This document shows, one piece after another, positions 43,733-52,886 of a DNA stretch of 64,000 nt. Made by a program: the position numbers and the translations under genes. The stretch comes from Desmonostoc muscorum LEGE 12446 (GTDB lineage: Bacteria; Cyanobacteriota; Cyanobacteriia; Cyanobacteriales; Nostocaceae). The stretch covers positions 8,393,001-8,457,000 of the forward strand of contig NZ_JADEXS020000001.1 of assembly GCF_015207005.2 (NCBI RefSeq), written 5' to 3'. A model generated the notes under the pieces. That model saw only the letters and a list, made by a program, of their open reading frames with translations. It had not been told where the DNA came from and did no database searches. Numbering within the stretch: position 1 is the stretch's first letter; each line of letters starts with the position of its first letter.

Positions 43733-44614
43733 TTAACTCCAGTAGTAAACCGTATCATGTTCTCGTGAGAGGGAGAGAAAACCGCCAATAGTGCGCCGTG
43801 GACGTTTACCAATAATCGGGCTGACTCTGTGGTAATATCTGCCACCATCAAATATCAGCATATCTCCAGGGCCAGGAGTAAAAGCCATGCTTGGATACCG
43901 TTCTACTAACTCAAACGCCTTAGTACCAGTGCGATAAGTTTTGCCGCCATTATTATGTCTATCTTTTGGTAAGAAAGGTGCGACATCATCGTATTCTAAG
44001 GAGTAGACAACCAACTCACCACCAGCCTCTGGAACGCTCAGAGGAATGAAGAAACTAATCTGGTCAGTGAGATCCACCATTGTTTGTAGGTGGTTGGCTT
44101 GAACTAAATGCAGAAATTCATTACCCACATGAATCCCAATTTCTCGACCTTCTGGTAGTACTCGAATTGTAGCGGAGGCATAGGTCTGTCCTTGAGGGCC
44201 TGTGGGTACTTTTACAGGTAAACCACCAGACAGATGTCGAAATGCAGATTCTATTTGAGTTTCAAAGTCAGGTTCTCCTTGAAATAGTAAGCGGCATTGT
44301 TTTCTAAAAGCAGCTGCGTGGGCAAAATATTCTTGCAAGTCAGGGTCACAGTTAATAATTGCTTGTCCCAGTAAGTAAGCATCTTTTTCGGCTGCATCAG
44401 GGAAAAGAATCCGCTCTATTCCTGCGTCTTCTTGTTCTAGAATTTGATTCACCCGCTCAACTGTATCGCGGGGAAATACTTCTCGAATAATCATGCCTTC
44501 AAATTTGCGATCGAGCATCATCGCTTGAATGGCATTTTTATATTGTTGAATTTCTGAAACATGAATATCTAAGAAGTTAAACAGTGTTTTTCCGGGGGTT
44601 TGTACTTTCGGCAT
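43733..44614 (-). CDS. WelO5-like Fe(II)/2-oxoglutarate halogenase
   Basis: 293 residues from the ATG at 44614 (ribosome site AGGAG); an upstream start would add an odd hydrophobic stretch. FDGM/FEGMIIREVFPRDT, PTGPQGQTYASATIRVL, GREIGIHVGNEF, VPEAGGELVVYSLE, GGRYYHRVSPI and RRTIGGFLS follow the hapalindole/welwitindolinone halogenase WelO5 as I remember it. His162-Val-Gly164 replaces the HxD/E facial triad; loss of the acid opens a site for chloride in this enzyme type. His262 is the second ligand. It should chlorinate an unactivated carbon of a free-standing substrate; a hydroxylase is the alternative. Confidence 0.75.
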   Translation of the reverse strand: MPKVQTPGKTLFNFLDIHVSEIQQYKNAIQAMMLDRKFEGMIIREVFPRDTVERVNQILEQEDAGIERILFPDAAEKDAYLLGQAIINCDPDLQEYFAHAAAFRKQCRLLFQGEPDFETQIESAFRHLSGGLPVKVPTGPQGQTYASATIRVLPEGREIGIHVGNEFLHLVQANHLQTMVDLTDQISFFIPLSVPEAGGELVVYSLEYDDVAPFLPKDRHNNGGKTYRTGTKAFELVERYPSMAFTPGPGDMLIFDGGRYYHRVSPIIGKRPRRTIGGFLSLSREHDTVYYWS

Positions 44615-44683
44615 AATTACTCCTTGAAAGTTGAAAATCAAAATTGAATGAATAAGTGTAAAACGCAATAATTTAATGCGATA

Positions 44684-47260
44684 TCACATCACACAAATAT
44701 GGAAGGGTGGAGATTTGGGATCTAATGCAACTAAGCGGAGTTCGCTGGTGTAGCGTTGACCTGCTGCATCTGTTAGCCAAAGTTGGTCAAAACTAGGTAA
44801 CATTTCTGTAAGACAAAGGTAATATTCAGGGTTGGCTGTGACAGCTTGACGAGCAATTTTAGCTAGTAATTCACAGTAAACTGGACTGTTAAAGTCAATG
44901 TAGTAAGGTTTAACTTCGCTGGGTACTCTGGCAAAGACAAAGCGCGGTAACTCATAATCTTTTACCATTTGGCGAATTGCTAAATACTGTTCTGTCCGGT
45001 CTAGGGTATGGGCAAAGGCTAAATCTGCTAGTGGTAAACGCCAACTTTCTCGGACAACTACCAGTCTGTCAATTGTGACTCTGGGTGTGTGACTGGCTGG
45101 AGGTAAAATTGCCGGAAAGGACATACACAGATTGGACAGGGTGTAGCCAAAAAATTCGACGATAGGAAAGCAAATACGTTGGTCGCGGGTTTGAATTTGT
45201 AAACCTTCAGATGTCTCAACTACTACCAGTTCACCCAGCGTCACAGTCTTGGTATCAGGTATGCCAGGATGTCCGGCTTCGTAGGCAAAGCGAATATCTT
45301 GAGGTGGCACCAGTTCTAAAGCCAAGCGCTGAGTATTCCAATTTGGCGAGGGCAAAGGTGCTATTGTCGGTGTAGTAATGTCTTGCGCTCTCGCTGCCAT
45401 TAACTCAGTTGGGTTGGGATGAGATGAAACAAAAACAGCGCGAGACAAGGTATTAAATAGATGCAGTTCACCTAAAACTAGCTGATATTCTCCTTGGTTG
45501 ATGGCGTTGACACTGCTACCTGCAATCATCACATCTGGTGAACGATAGCGGGCTAATTGCCAACCAGCATGAGGGGCTGTAAAAGTATTTTCTACGGTTG
45601 ATTTCAGGTCTGCGGCTTGGTAGTCAACTTGTTTTTGGTCTGGGGAGACTGCCAAAATTTCATTCCAGAATTTTTGTAAGTTGGCACGAGCAGAAGCAAT
45701 TGGTGAGCTGTTTTCATCACGCAGCAAGGGCAGAGCTTTGAGTGAAAAGCTGTAAAAATCTACTTCAGTGTTGCCACAATTTTGTTTGAGTTCATCATAA
45801 ATCTGTTTAAACAACGCTTGATAGCCTTCAGCGATTTGGTAGGTGTACCAGCGAGTGCTAGTCAGCAGCAAATCCAAAGGATTCCCTAATTCTGCTAACA
45901 AATCTGTCCCTAAAGTTAATTGAATATCTCTGCGGCAGTCTTCATAAATAATGGTGCGTCCGGCATAAGTTTTGCCAGCAGCGCGGGTTGCTGCTTGATT
46001 TGTTAATTTGGTGAAGGTAGCTTCTAAGTCAGCTAATGCCTGGGATAGTCTTTGAGTATTCCCAGCAGCTTGGATAACTTGATCTTTTGCTGTTTCTAGT
46101 TCACTTAACGCAGTTAAAGCAGATTTTCTTAAAGTGTTATCGCCAATTTGATTCAGCTTTTCTCGCAACAACTTTTCGGGGTACTGGCTTATTGGCACTT
46201 CCAAAGTCCAGCGCAAAGCCCCCAATTGGCAAAGCTTTTGTAGTTGGGCATAAACAGCAGCTTCATCGGAAAAATGTAGAGTTGAATTTTGCATTACTTG
46301 ATGAGCAATAGTAACTGCTGTCTGTTTTCCATCACACAGTTGCAGCAATTCTACTTGTTCTTGTGAAAGGTGAATTACACTCTGCACACTAGCAGGCAAC
46401 TTACCATCTCGGATTAAAGCAGCAATAGCTGGTAAGTGAAGTTGGTTGCCAGCTAAATAAACATTAGGTACAAGAGCAGGAGCCAACCAAGGACGTAGAT
46501 TATTATTGACATTGAGGGTTTGAGCTAGAGTATTAATTGCCCAACTTTCTAGATATACTCGTCGGTCTGCCAGTAAGTCAGAGCCAGGGGTAAACTTGAT
46601 TGCTGTTTCTTGTGAAGTTACTGTACCCCAACCAATTGGGCCAAAGAAACCGATAGAATCATTTTTTGTACAATAACGTTGCAGGTAATTAAATAATCCT
46701 CGAATCTTGTACCATAAAGATTGGTTTAAAGTGGTACACTGCTGTTTTAAAAAAGTTTGGATATGGTCAGCAAACTCCCGATTTTGCCATAGAAGTGCCT
46801 CCTGAAATTGGGAGTCAGAAAAGAGAATTTGCAGTTGATGGCAATTTTGAAGAAAACCAGATGCTAAAGATTCACTTAATGTTGTTTGGGCAGCTATCAT
46901 CTGTAACCAAACTTTTCTAAATTGATTTACAGCAGGATGATCTAAATCAGGTAGTTGATGCTGACGTAACTTTTTTAAGGCTTTGGCTAGTGGTCGCCGT
47001 TCTGTTTTATCAAGATTTTTATATTCAACGTCCAAATTCTGTATTGCTATTAATCGAGCTTGGGCTATTTCTTCTCTCAATCGCAAGACTTCTTCTGCAA
47101 AGATATGGCAGTTACTCATTTCCAAAGATAGCAACAAATTAGCCGGAAATCCTGCTCCCCGCACACATACTGAGCGCCACAAAGTCCAATTGCTACCGGG
47201 TAATTCTATTTCATGTGGGGCAATTTTTGGTTTTTGAAGCTGATTACACATTTGAAGCAT
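44684..47260 (-). CDS. LanB-like lantibiotic dehydratase, short form (possible peptide-aminoacyl-tRNA ligase)
   Basis: 858 residues. LWRSVCVRGAGFPANLLLSL at the start, RYCTKNDSIGFFGPIGWG at about 195-212, then AGRTIIYEDCRRDIQLTLG, FVSSHPNPTE and RVTIDRLVVVRESWRLP are blocks of the LanB glutamylation domain. The usual C-terminal elimination domain (SpaB_C) is not apparent, and no separate one or LanC is in the window. Short LanBs of this kind include the PEARL enzymes, which add an amino acid from aminoacyl-tRNA to the end of a scaffold peptide. Cytoplasmic. Neighbours (leader-like peptide, two peptidases, oxygenases) fit such a pathway, but classical dehydration cannot be excluded. Confidence 0.75.
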   Translation of the reverse strand: MLQMCNQLQKPKIAPHEIELPGSNWTLWRSVCVRGAGFPANLLLSLEMSNCHIFAEEVLRLREEIAQARLIAIQNLDVEYKNLDKTERRPLAKALKKLRQHQLPDLDHPAVNQFRKVWLQMIAAQTTLSESLASGFLQNCHQLQILFSDSQFQEALLWQNREFADHIQTFLKQQCTTLNQSLWYKIRGLFNYLQRYCTKNDSIGFFGPIGWGTVTSQETAIKFTPGSDLLADRRVYLESWAINTLAQTLNVNNNLRPWLAPALVPNVYLAGNQLHLPAIAALIRDGKLPASVQSVIHLSQEQVELLQLCDGKQTAVTIAHQVMQNSTLHFSDEAAVYAQLQKLCQLGALRWTLEVPISQYPEKLLREKLNQIGDNTLRKSALTALSELETAKDQVIQAAGNTQRLSQALADLEATFTKLTNQAATRAAGKTYAGRTIIYEDCRRDIQLTLGTDLLAELGNPLDLLLTSTRWYTYQIAEGYQALFKQIYDELKQNCGNTEVDFYSFSLKALPLLRDENSSPIASARANLQKFWNEILAVSPDQKQVDYQAADLKSTVENTFTAPHAGWQLARYRSPDVMIAGSSVNAINQGEYQLVLGELHLFNTLSRAVFVSSHPNPTELMAARAQDITTPTIAPLPSPNWNTQRLALELVPPQDIRFAYEAGHPGIPDTKTVTLGELVVVETSEGLQIQTRDQRICFPIVEFFGYTLSNLCMSFPAILPPASHTPRVTIDRLVVVRESWRLPLADLAFAHTLDRTEQYLAIRQMVKDYELPRFVFARVPSEVKPYYIDFNSPVYCELLAKIARQAVTANPEYYLCLTEMLPSFDQLWLTDAAGQRYTSELRLVALDPKSPPFHICVM

Positions 47261-47404
47261 AAGTTTATAACTAATTCGTAATTTGTAAATAGTTGTGCAA
47301 AATAATTTATCTAGTTAGGAAAGTGAACAGAGAATGGGGAATAGAAAACAGTGAGAAAAGTTGTGTAATTAATTCTGTATAACTAAGTAGGAGGGCGGGA
47401 AAAT

Positions 47405-47500
47405 TTGGAAGATTCGCTAAACTCTTGTTTGGGGAAATGTTGGGTTTCTTAATATTGGAAGATTTACTAAACTCGTTATTTTGAGAAATATTGAGTTTCC
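47405..47500. repeat. two 46-base direct repeats
   Basis: 47405-47450 and 47455-47500 are similar units (TTGGAAGATTCGCTAAACTC then GGGTTTC; TTGGAAGATTTACTAAACTC then GAGTTTC). They occupy the gap between the metallopeptidase-like gene and the LanB-like gene, so they may weaken or separate expression of the downstream half of the unit. Confidence 0.6.
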
Positions 47501-47505
47501 TGGCG

Positions 47506-48372
47506 TCAACTCAACCTACCAACTGCTAAATTGAGATGTTGCTGTATAAATTCTTCAATATAAAAGTTATCAGAATTTTTGAGGTCAAGATAAATCCAGT
47601 AAAATTGATAGTACATATACTGTGACTGGTTAGCAGCATACTGATTGTTAATTTGGTTAATCCCTGCTGTTCTCTGTTGCAGCTTTGCTACCAACTCATG
47701 GCTCAGTTTATTGCTTTGACATAATACCTCATTTGACTCTGCGTTGAATAACTTTTGATTAAGTTTCAGATGCTCCCAAAGAGTATTTTCAATCTGATTG
47801 TTAATTCGTAAACCTTGCCAGAAATTTCGATAAGTATTAACCGCCGTGTCTGGTGTACCAAACTTTATTGATAGATGAGTAATTACCTGTTCGAGTAAAG
47901 TTAGAAGTTGCTGTTGTTCAGCAGATGAGCGATAGCGTCTGATGGCTATTATTGCCAGTTGATTTGCCAGTTGTTCCTCATGCCACAGGTTATTACTAAA
48001 TAAACCGCAGTCATGGCGTAAGGCGTGAGCTAGTTCATGGGCTATGGTATGAGGTAGCAATAAACGTGCTAGGGTGTATAGTTCCTCGTTTGTACCAAAA
48101 CCATAAAGCGATCGCAATAGCAGTTGTCGTAGTTTTGTGGCTGACGAGATGTGATCTGGTAGTGACAGATAAATTTGCTTGTCTTGCAAATCGTAATAAG
48201 ATAAAAACCCTGTTGTTGGGTGTAAACGAGTTGCTGGATTCACCTGGATACCGTATTCGGCATATTCCTGTTTGATTAAATAAAAATATTGTTGTGCTAA
48301 ATCAAATAAATTAAATTCTAAATCAGCAGATTGTTCAGATTTCTGAGGTGCATTTATTGCCAACGTACTCAT
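47506..48372 (-). CDS. HExxH zinc metallopeptidase-like protein
   Basis: About 288 residues. TIAHELAHALRHDCGLF gives the HExxH zinc motif, and WHEEQLANQL 15-20 residues later may supply the third ligand. No signal peptide, so it is cytoplasmic. The family is not recognised. An in-frame GTG at 48381 overlaps the previous stop (GTGA), so initiation could be coupled there or at the ATG at 48372. In this cluster it is a candidate for releasing a modified residue from a carrier peptide. Confidence 0.6.
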   Translation of the reverse strand: MSTLAINAPQKSEQSADLEFNLFDLAQQYFYLIKQEYAEYGIQVNPATRLHPTTGFLSYYDLQDKQIYLSLPDHISSATKLRQLLLRSLYGFGTNEELYTLARLLLPHTIAHELAHALRHDCGLFSNNLWHEEQLANQLAIIAIRRYRSSAEQQQLLTLLEQVITHLSIKFGTPDTAVNTYRNFWQGLRINNQIENTLWEHLKLNQKLFNAESNEVLCQSNKLSHELVAKLQQRTAGINQINNQYAANQSQYMYYQFYWIYLDLKNSDNFYIEEFIQQHLNLAVGRLS

Positions 48373-48377
48373 TATTT

Positions 48378-49310
48378 TCACCCCAAAACATTTAATAAAT
48401 GGTTCATACTTTTGAAGCCTGTCATCACTTCATCCCGTTTGTAGAGAAACATTTGTTCGCGTTGGGTGAGATAATGACTTAAATCAGGACTATGTAAACT
48501 GATGGCTTGTTTTTGTAGTTCTGCCATCCAAGTTTGCAGTAATTCACAAGCCCAATTGAAACCGTAGCGCATCACCCAAACCGTGAGAGATTCCTGGGGT
48601 AACTTTTGACGTGCAGCTTCACACAAAAAGTAGGTTTTACTTTGATGTGCTGAGTCTTTCACCCAATCGAATAAATCATTACTCATCTGATGCCAGCATC
48701 CTAGTAAATCCACAAAATTTGACCAAGGTTGAATTAGTTCTGGTTGGTGATGGTAATAGCAAACAGCAGCGATGGGAATTTTGGCAGCACAGACTTTTTG
48801 GGCAGCGATTTGCTGAAAACGAGCTAAGTCAATATCTGTTTGGTGAGCATCTTCCATTGCTGATTCACCAGAACGAAACCAGACTTGGTGAAATAAATTC
48901 CAAAAGGTGTGGTTAGAGGGGAAATAATGATAATAGCTGTGTTGAAATTGGCTATGAAAGAAATTTAAAGCTGGTAGCAGTGATAGTGGTGTATCAGCAT
49001 CACCATCCATCAAATTATCGATTAGGCGAATGTAATAATAACCGTTGGCAGTTGAGTAGGCGATCGCTGTTTGCAAAGCTTCATTTAGCTGGGGTTGTAG
49101 CGTTTTTTCCACCCACCAAGGCAATAAAAACATGGGAAAAGCTACGGGATGGAGAAAATAGTCCTCCATCTTAGCTGTACCAGACAGTTGCTGCATCCAT
49201 TCACCAGCGTTTTTTGTCATGAAAGGAACCGAGGTCTGCATATTGTCATATATGCTACTGACTGCTTCGGCAACAATTACTTTTAACTGGGGATCATAGG
49301 AATCAAGCAT
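48378..49310 (-). CDS. class I isoprenoid-synthase fold protein
   Basis: 310 residues, all-helical. YYYIRLIDNLMDGDAD near residues 92-107 resembles the first Asp-rich motif (DDxxD) and HQMSNDLFDWVKD near 205-217 the NSE/DTE or second Asp motif, at the spacing of a class I terpene or prenyl synthase. It should bind a prenyl diphosphate through Mg ions. Product unknown. First gene of the unit headed by motif copy 3; the next gene overlaps its stop. Confidence 0.65.
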   Translation of the reverse strand: MLDSYDPQLKVIVAEAVSSIYDNMQTSVPFMTKNAGEWMQQLSGTAKMEDYFLHPVAFPMFLLPWWVEKTLQPQLNEALQTAIAYSTANGYYYIRLIDNLMDGDADTPLSLLPALNFFHSQFQHSYYHYFPSNHTFWNLFHQVWFRSGESAMEDAHQTDIDLARFQQIAAQKVCAAKIPIAAVCYYHHQPELIQPWSNFVDLLGCWHQMSNDLFDWVKDSAHQSKTYFLCEAARQKLPQESLTVWVMRYGFNWACELLQTWMAELQKQAISLHSPDLSHYLTQREQMFLYKRDEVMTGFKSMNHLLNVLG

Positions 49311-49422
49311 AGTTAATCTAAATTAGGCTTAATAAGTTAGGCCAAGTAACAAGATTGCGATTAGCTGCTTAAAGTTGTTCTTGACTTGATAACTTGAGCT
49401 TAATTGGAAGCAGCCTCAGCAA

Positions 49423-49463
49423 ACATCGAATAAATGTCACGATGAAACCATGACATTTGTCAT
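49423..49463 (-). promoter_or_regulatory. 41-bp operator-like motif, copy 3
   Basis: Plus strand: starts ACATCGAATAAATGTCACGA, ends CCATGACATTTGTCAT. 113 bases upstream of the isoprenoid-synthase-like gene, in the gap 49311-49605 that also holds the terminator of the preceding unit. Confidence 0.85.
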
Positions 49464-49551
49464 GTCTTTTACGTAAAATGACAAAGCCACACAACGGATA
49501 CCGGATATAGGTGCGATTAGCTCCGTTGAGAGTAATTGGCTATACAAAATA

Positions 49552-49574
49552 ATCCCTACCCTCTGGGTAGGGAT
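49552..49574 (-). terminator. rho-independent terminator
   Basis: ATCCCTACCC-tct-GGGTAGGGAT, a 10-bp perfect stem followed on the minus strand by TATTTTG. Lies ~30 bases after the stop of the acetoacetate-decarboxylase-like gene and closes the unit from motif copy 4. Confidence 0.8.
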
Positions 49575-49605
49575 GATATGAGTTTATTGAAGTTTTTGTC
49601 TGTGC

Positions 49606-50667
49606 CTATAAGACTGAAGAATTAAGGCTGAACCAAGATAACCATTTAACTCCTGTTTTCGCATTGCCGTTGTGTTCTGTTAAATTTCCTACTCCAGATG
49701 ATTGCCAGACTACTTGACCTGTTTCCATGATGAAATCATATTGCATCCAATAAGCAGCTTCTATAGTCTGTCTGCCATTTTTTAAGCCCAATTCCTGAGC
49801 GATAGGATGGCTGTCCAGATGATGCAGTACTAACTCATAATTTCCCTCGATTTGTCCACCACTCTGGAAATTCATAATCTTAGCAGATGCTTCAGCAATA
49901 GCTTGATAACAGGCTCGTCGCGGGTCTTGAATATCCCGAAATTGTTTCAAGAACACAATAGGAACTGTTTTCAAACTGGCTAAGTTCAATACTTTGACCA
50001 AACCTTCCCAGAAACTCCCAGCTTTGCCAACAATGCTGCGAATCATTAACTGTTCTAGGTATTGAGAAGCATCTTCAATCGTGTGCCAGTCATGCTGGTG
50101 GGGGTTATCTGTACCACTATCAACTCGCCGCACCTCCACCAAGCGATGCCATTCGGCTCTAGTGTCCGGGGCAAACTGTTTTAGCCCAATTGTATCTACA
50201 GTAAGTTGCTGTATCGGTTCCGTGATTTTAGGCAGCTGAAATTGACCAATGCTTTTGTGAAAGCCGAAAACTTCACGTCCTCCCGCCATTGCATAAGAGC
50301 TATCAACCCAGAGGTAAGGCATAAACCATACTAATCGTTGGGGAATGGCGACTCCAGCAATTCTCTTTACCGCTACCACTGGTACCCAAAATGCAATATC
50401 AATTTCGGGAATCCAACCAAGGGGACGTTCAACATCTAAGGGATAAACTGCACCCATATCACTAAAAGCCAGCAATACAGCAGAGGTGACGGGGCGGTAT
50501 TCTAATTCACCATCACCAGAGATATTCAGATAGCGATCGCACATTTGTTGCAAGGCTTCAATATCAGCTTTTAGCCAAAAGCCATGCACTTGCACATTTT
50601 CATGGCGGCTGCGACCATAGTAAGGTACTTGTTCTCCCCCACGTTCAATATAAAGCGGATAATTCAT
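49606..50667 (-). CDS. acetoacetate decarboxylase-family protein
   Basis: 353 residues. MAGGREVFGFHKSIGQFQLP in the middle is the family signature (GGREVxGxPK), including the Lys that forms a Schiff base in acetoacetate decarboxylase. The family also includes cyclases, aldolases and dehydratases on natural-product intermediates, so decarboxylation is not assured. No signal peptide. Last gene of the unit with squalene/phytoene synthase-like and desaturase-like genes. Confidence 0.75.
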   Translation of the reverse strand: MNYPLYIERGGEQVPYYGRSRHENVQVHGFWLKADIEALQQMCDRYLNISGDGELEYRPVTSAVLLAFSDMGAVYPLDVERPLGWIPEIDIAFWVPVVAVKRIAGVAIPQRLVWFMPYLWVDSSYAMAGGREVFGFHKSIGQFQLPKITEPIQQLTVDTIGLKQFAPDTRAEWHRLVEVRRVDSGTDNPHQHDWHTIEDASQYLEQLMIRSIVGKAGSFWEGLVKVLNLASLKTVPIVFLKQFRDIQDPRRACYQAIAEASAKIMNFQSGGQIEGNYELVLHHLDSHPIAQELGLKNGRQTIEAAYWMQYDFIMETGQVVWQSSGVGNLTEHNGNAKTGVKWLSWFSLNSSVL

Positions 50668-50692
50668 AATTTAAAACTCTTAATCAGTAAAA

Positions 50693-52849
50693 TTAAAAAT
50701 CGGTTTCCCCAATAATGGTTTTGGCATAACCACCAATTGCACGGGCAGCTTGCATTCCAGACACAACTGTCGCTTCGATACAGCCGACGTTGATGCCATT
50801 TAAAGTCCAGTCACCAGTCAGATACAGATTGGAAAAGCCAGAGCGATCGCTTTGCAAACGATAACAGGTGCTACCTTTGAGGGAGAGGACATAGCGATCG
50901 GTCGGTTCTACGTTGGCTTTCCAAAACTGGGAATCAAGTCGTTCTGTACCTTGTCTGTTTTGGCGATCGACTAGTAGATTCCAGTTCAAAGCAGAGTGAT
51001 CTGATTTATTTGCCATATTCGGCCAGAGGGTAGGCAGATGTTGTTCCATCCAAGCAACGGCTGTTGTCCGCACCTGTTCAGTTTCTTGTGATAACAAGGC
51101 TGGTGCGTTGGCATTTGTCGCAACTGCATTCTCTTGTAACGGCCCGCAGAAGTAAGCAATATTTGCCGGACTATTTAACACTGGCCAATCTTCTTGAGGT
51201 AGCAGGTGGCTCATATCTGCCCAAGTATTGAAGGGATGCTCATAACCGCCCATGACTGGTATTTGCAAAGACCAACCCAGTTGGGTCAAATTGGGTTTGA
51301 GCCATAATTGTAAAGCTAGAGTTTTGACAGTTTTTACGTTCTCCATCATAGATTCCCAAGCGGGGTTGGCGGCTATTAATTCTTGCCCCAACGCTTTGAT
51401 TGCTGCAATAGAAATACCCAGCAGTACGACATCAAAATCTTCGCCCACCCGCAGAAACTTCTCTTCCACATCACCCCAAGGAGTCGAAATTGATTCAAGA
51501 TTGATTTGCTTTGTTTGCAGTGCTTCTCCTTCTACTAGTTGTTCGTAAAGAGGCGCACTTGGCCAGCAGGTTAAACCTTTGATATCTACTAGAGGATTGT
51601 AGGTATCTCCTTTAACAGTGGCTTGACGACCCAAATAAATCGCAGCGATGGACTGCTTATCTGTAGATAGTTCTAAATGTTTAACTCGATGGAAAAACTG
51701 AAACTTAACTCCACGTTGTTGTAGCAGTTCATACAGAGGTGTGAAAATAGTATCTCCCATTCCTGACTGCATCTTCCAAAAAATCGCTCCCCGAAAGGAA
51801 AGATTCATGCGGAGAAAACAGCGCAAAAATGCCCCAGCAGCAAAGTTAGGACGCTCTGTATCACCATCTTCATAAGCAAATGCTAAATCGTAAAACCCGC
51901 GTACAGGTGCGGAGTTGACAGTTAAATTAGAAGCGCCCTGACGTTGCAACCACTCCCGAAAGTCATAGTCATCTAGGCAATCAAACCCGCGAAAAATGAC
52001 TCGCTCCTGAATTAATCCACAAGCTATAATGCAACTTAATTCCGCCAAAACCCAATAGCGACGGAATTTATCATTATCTTTGACTAAATCCCCCAAAAAA
52101 TCGCCAAACCACCGACAGAAATTTTGTAATAACCAGATGATTGCCTGATGCTGTACTTTTTGGTGTTGTTGAGGGTCTTTGGGAAGTGCTTGAATGATTT
52201 GTTGTGCCAAGTAGAGCTTTGCAATAGCTGATTCTCTCTGATGGGTAACAGTTAGCCCCATATCTTGACGTAGGGTTTGAATCCAATCGGGAAACTGTAA
52301 TGAGACTTGAGATTCATTTTCAGGTGGAACATCCTGCCAAAAAGCTGTGAGCGCAGCCAGAGTTTCCTGCACTTGACGTACTAAATAATCTACCAGAGTT
52401 TGCACGTATCCCCAAACAGATGGGAATGGCACACCATCTCCAGGTAAAAGATTATTTACGGGTAAATCGTTGATCCAGAGTTTCCATTGGTTATCAACTT
52501 GCTCTGGTAAACTAACTACATTGTAGGGTTTAAAAGCATCCTGCCAGGTTGCTAAGGGAGTACCTGCTTTACGTCCTAATTCTGCATAACAGTGGCGCAT
52601 CATTTGAAATGTATTCTCATAGCTGCCCATGAATATATGCAGACCATGTTCTTCAATTCGGGCATTGGCATCGAGGTTACGTCCACTCGCACCTTTACCA
52701 CCCAAACGCCATCCCATTTGATAAACCGTAATTTCATAATGGTTTTGCCAATCTGGTTGATTGGTGAGTTCAAACACAGCTGTCAAAGCAGCCATTCCTC
52801 CACCTAACACGGCAATCTTTTGTCGTTTAACTGGCGCATAACTCATCAT
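50693..52849 (-). CDS. FAD-dependent desaturase/amine-oxidase-like protein
   Basis: 718 residues. IAVLGGGMAALTAVFELT is the FAD-binding Rossmann loop, ITVYQMGWRLGGKGASGR the second dinucleotide block (GGK/R), and EEHGLHIFMGSYEN matches the GxHxFxG pattern of phytoene/squalene desaturases. GDWTLNGINVGCIEATVVSG near the C-terminus is the closing FAD motif (usually GDxTxxGxPGSxExAVxSG). Likely removes hydrogens from a polyprenyl chain or amine made by the adjacent synthase. Larger than most desaturases (~500 aa), with an insertion in the middle. Confidence 0.8.
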   Translation of the reverse strand: MMSYAPVKRQKIAVLGGGMAALTAVFELTNQPDWQNHYEITVYQMGWRLGGKGASGRNLDANARIEEHGLHIFMGSYENTFQMMRHCYAELGRKAGTPLATWQDAFKPYNVVSLPEQVDNQWKLWINDLPVNNLLPGDGVPFPSVWGYVQTLVDYLVRQVQETLAALTAFWQDVPPENESQVSLQFPDWIQTLRQDMGLTVTHQRESAIAKLYLAQQIIQALPKDPQQHQKVQHQAIIWLLQNFCRWFGDFLGDLVKDNDKFRRYWVLAELSCIIACGLIQERVIFRGFDCLDDYDFREWLQRQGASNLTVNSAPVRGFYDLAFAYEDGDTERPNFAAGAFLRCFLRMNLSFRGAIFWKMQSGMGDTIFTPLYELLQQRGVKFQFFHRVKHLELSTDKQSIAAIYLGRQATVKGDTYNPLVDIKGLTCWPSAPLYEQLVEGEALQTKQINLESISTPWGDVEEKFLRVGEDFDVVLLGISIAAIKALGQELIAANPAWESMMENVKTVKTLALQLWLKPNLTQLGWSLQIPVMGGYEHPFNTWADMSHLLPQEDWPVLNSPANIAYFCGPLQENAVATNANAPALLSQETEQVRTTAVAWMEQHLPTLWPNMANKSDHSALNWNLLVDRQNRQGTERLDSQFWKANVEPTDRYVLSLKGSTCYRLQSDRSGFSNLYLTGDWTLNGINVGCIEATVVSGMQAARAIGGYAKTIIGETDF

Positions 52850-52886
52850 GAAACCTCTCCCTCAAATAAATTTGTATGAAAATTAT

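Noticed and set aside
44684..47260. Classical class I lanthipeptide cluster
   Set aside because: No LanC, no transporter and no Cys/Ser/Thr-rich core peptide next to the LanB-like gene; a carrier-peptide scheme fits better.
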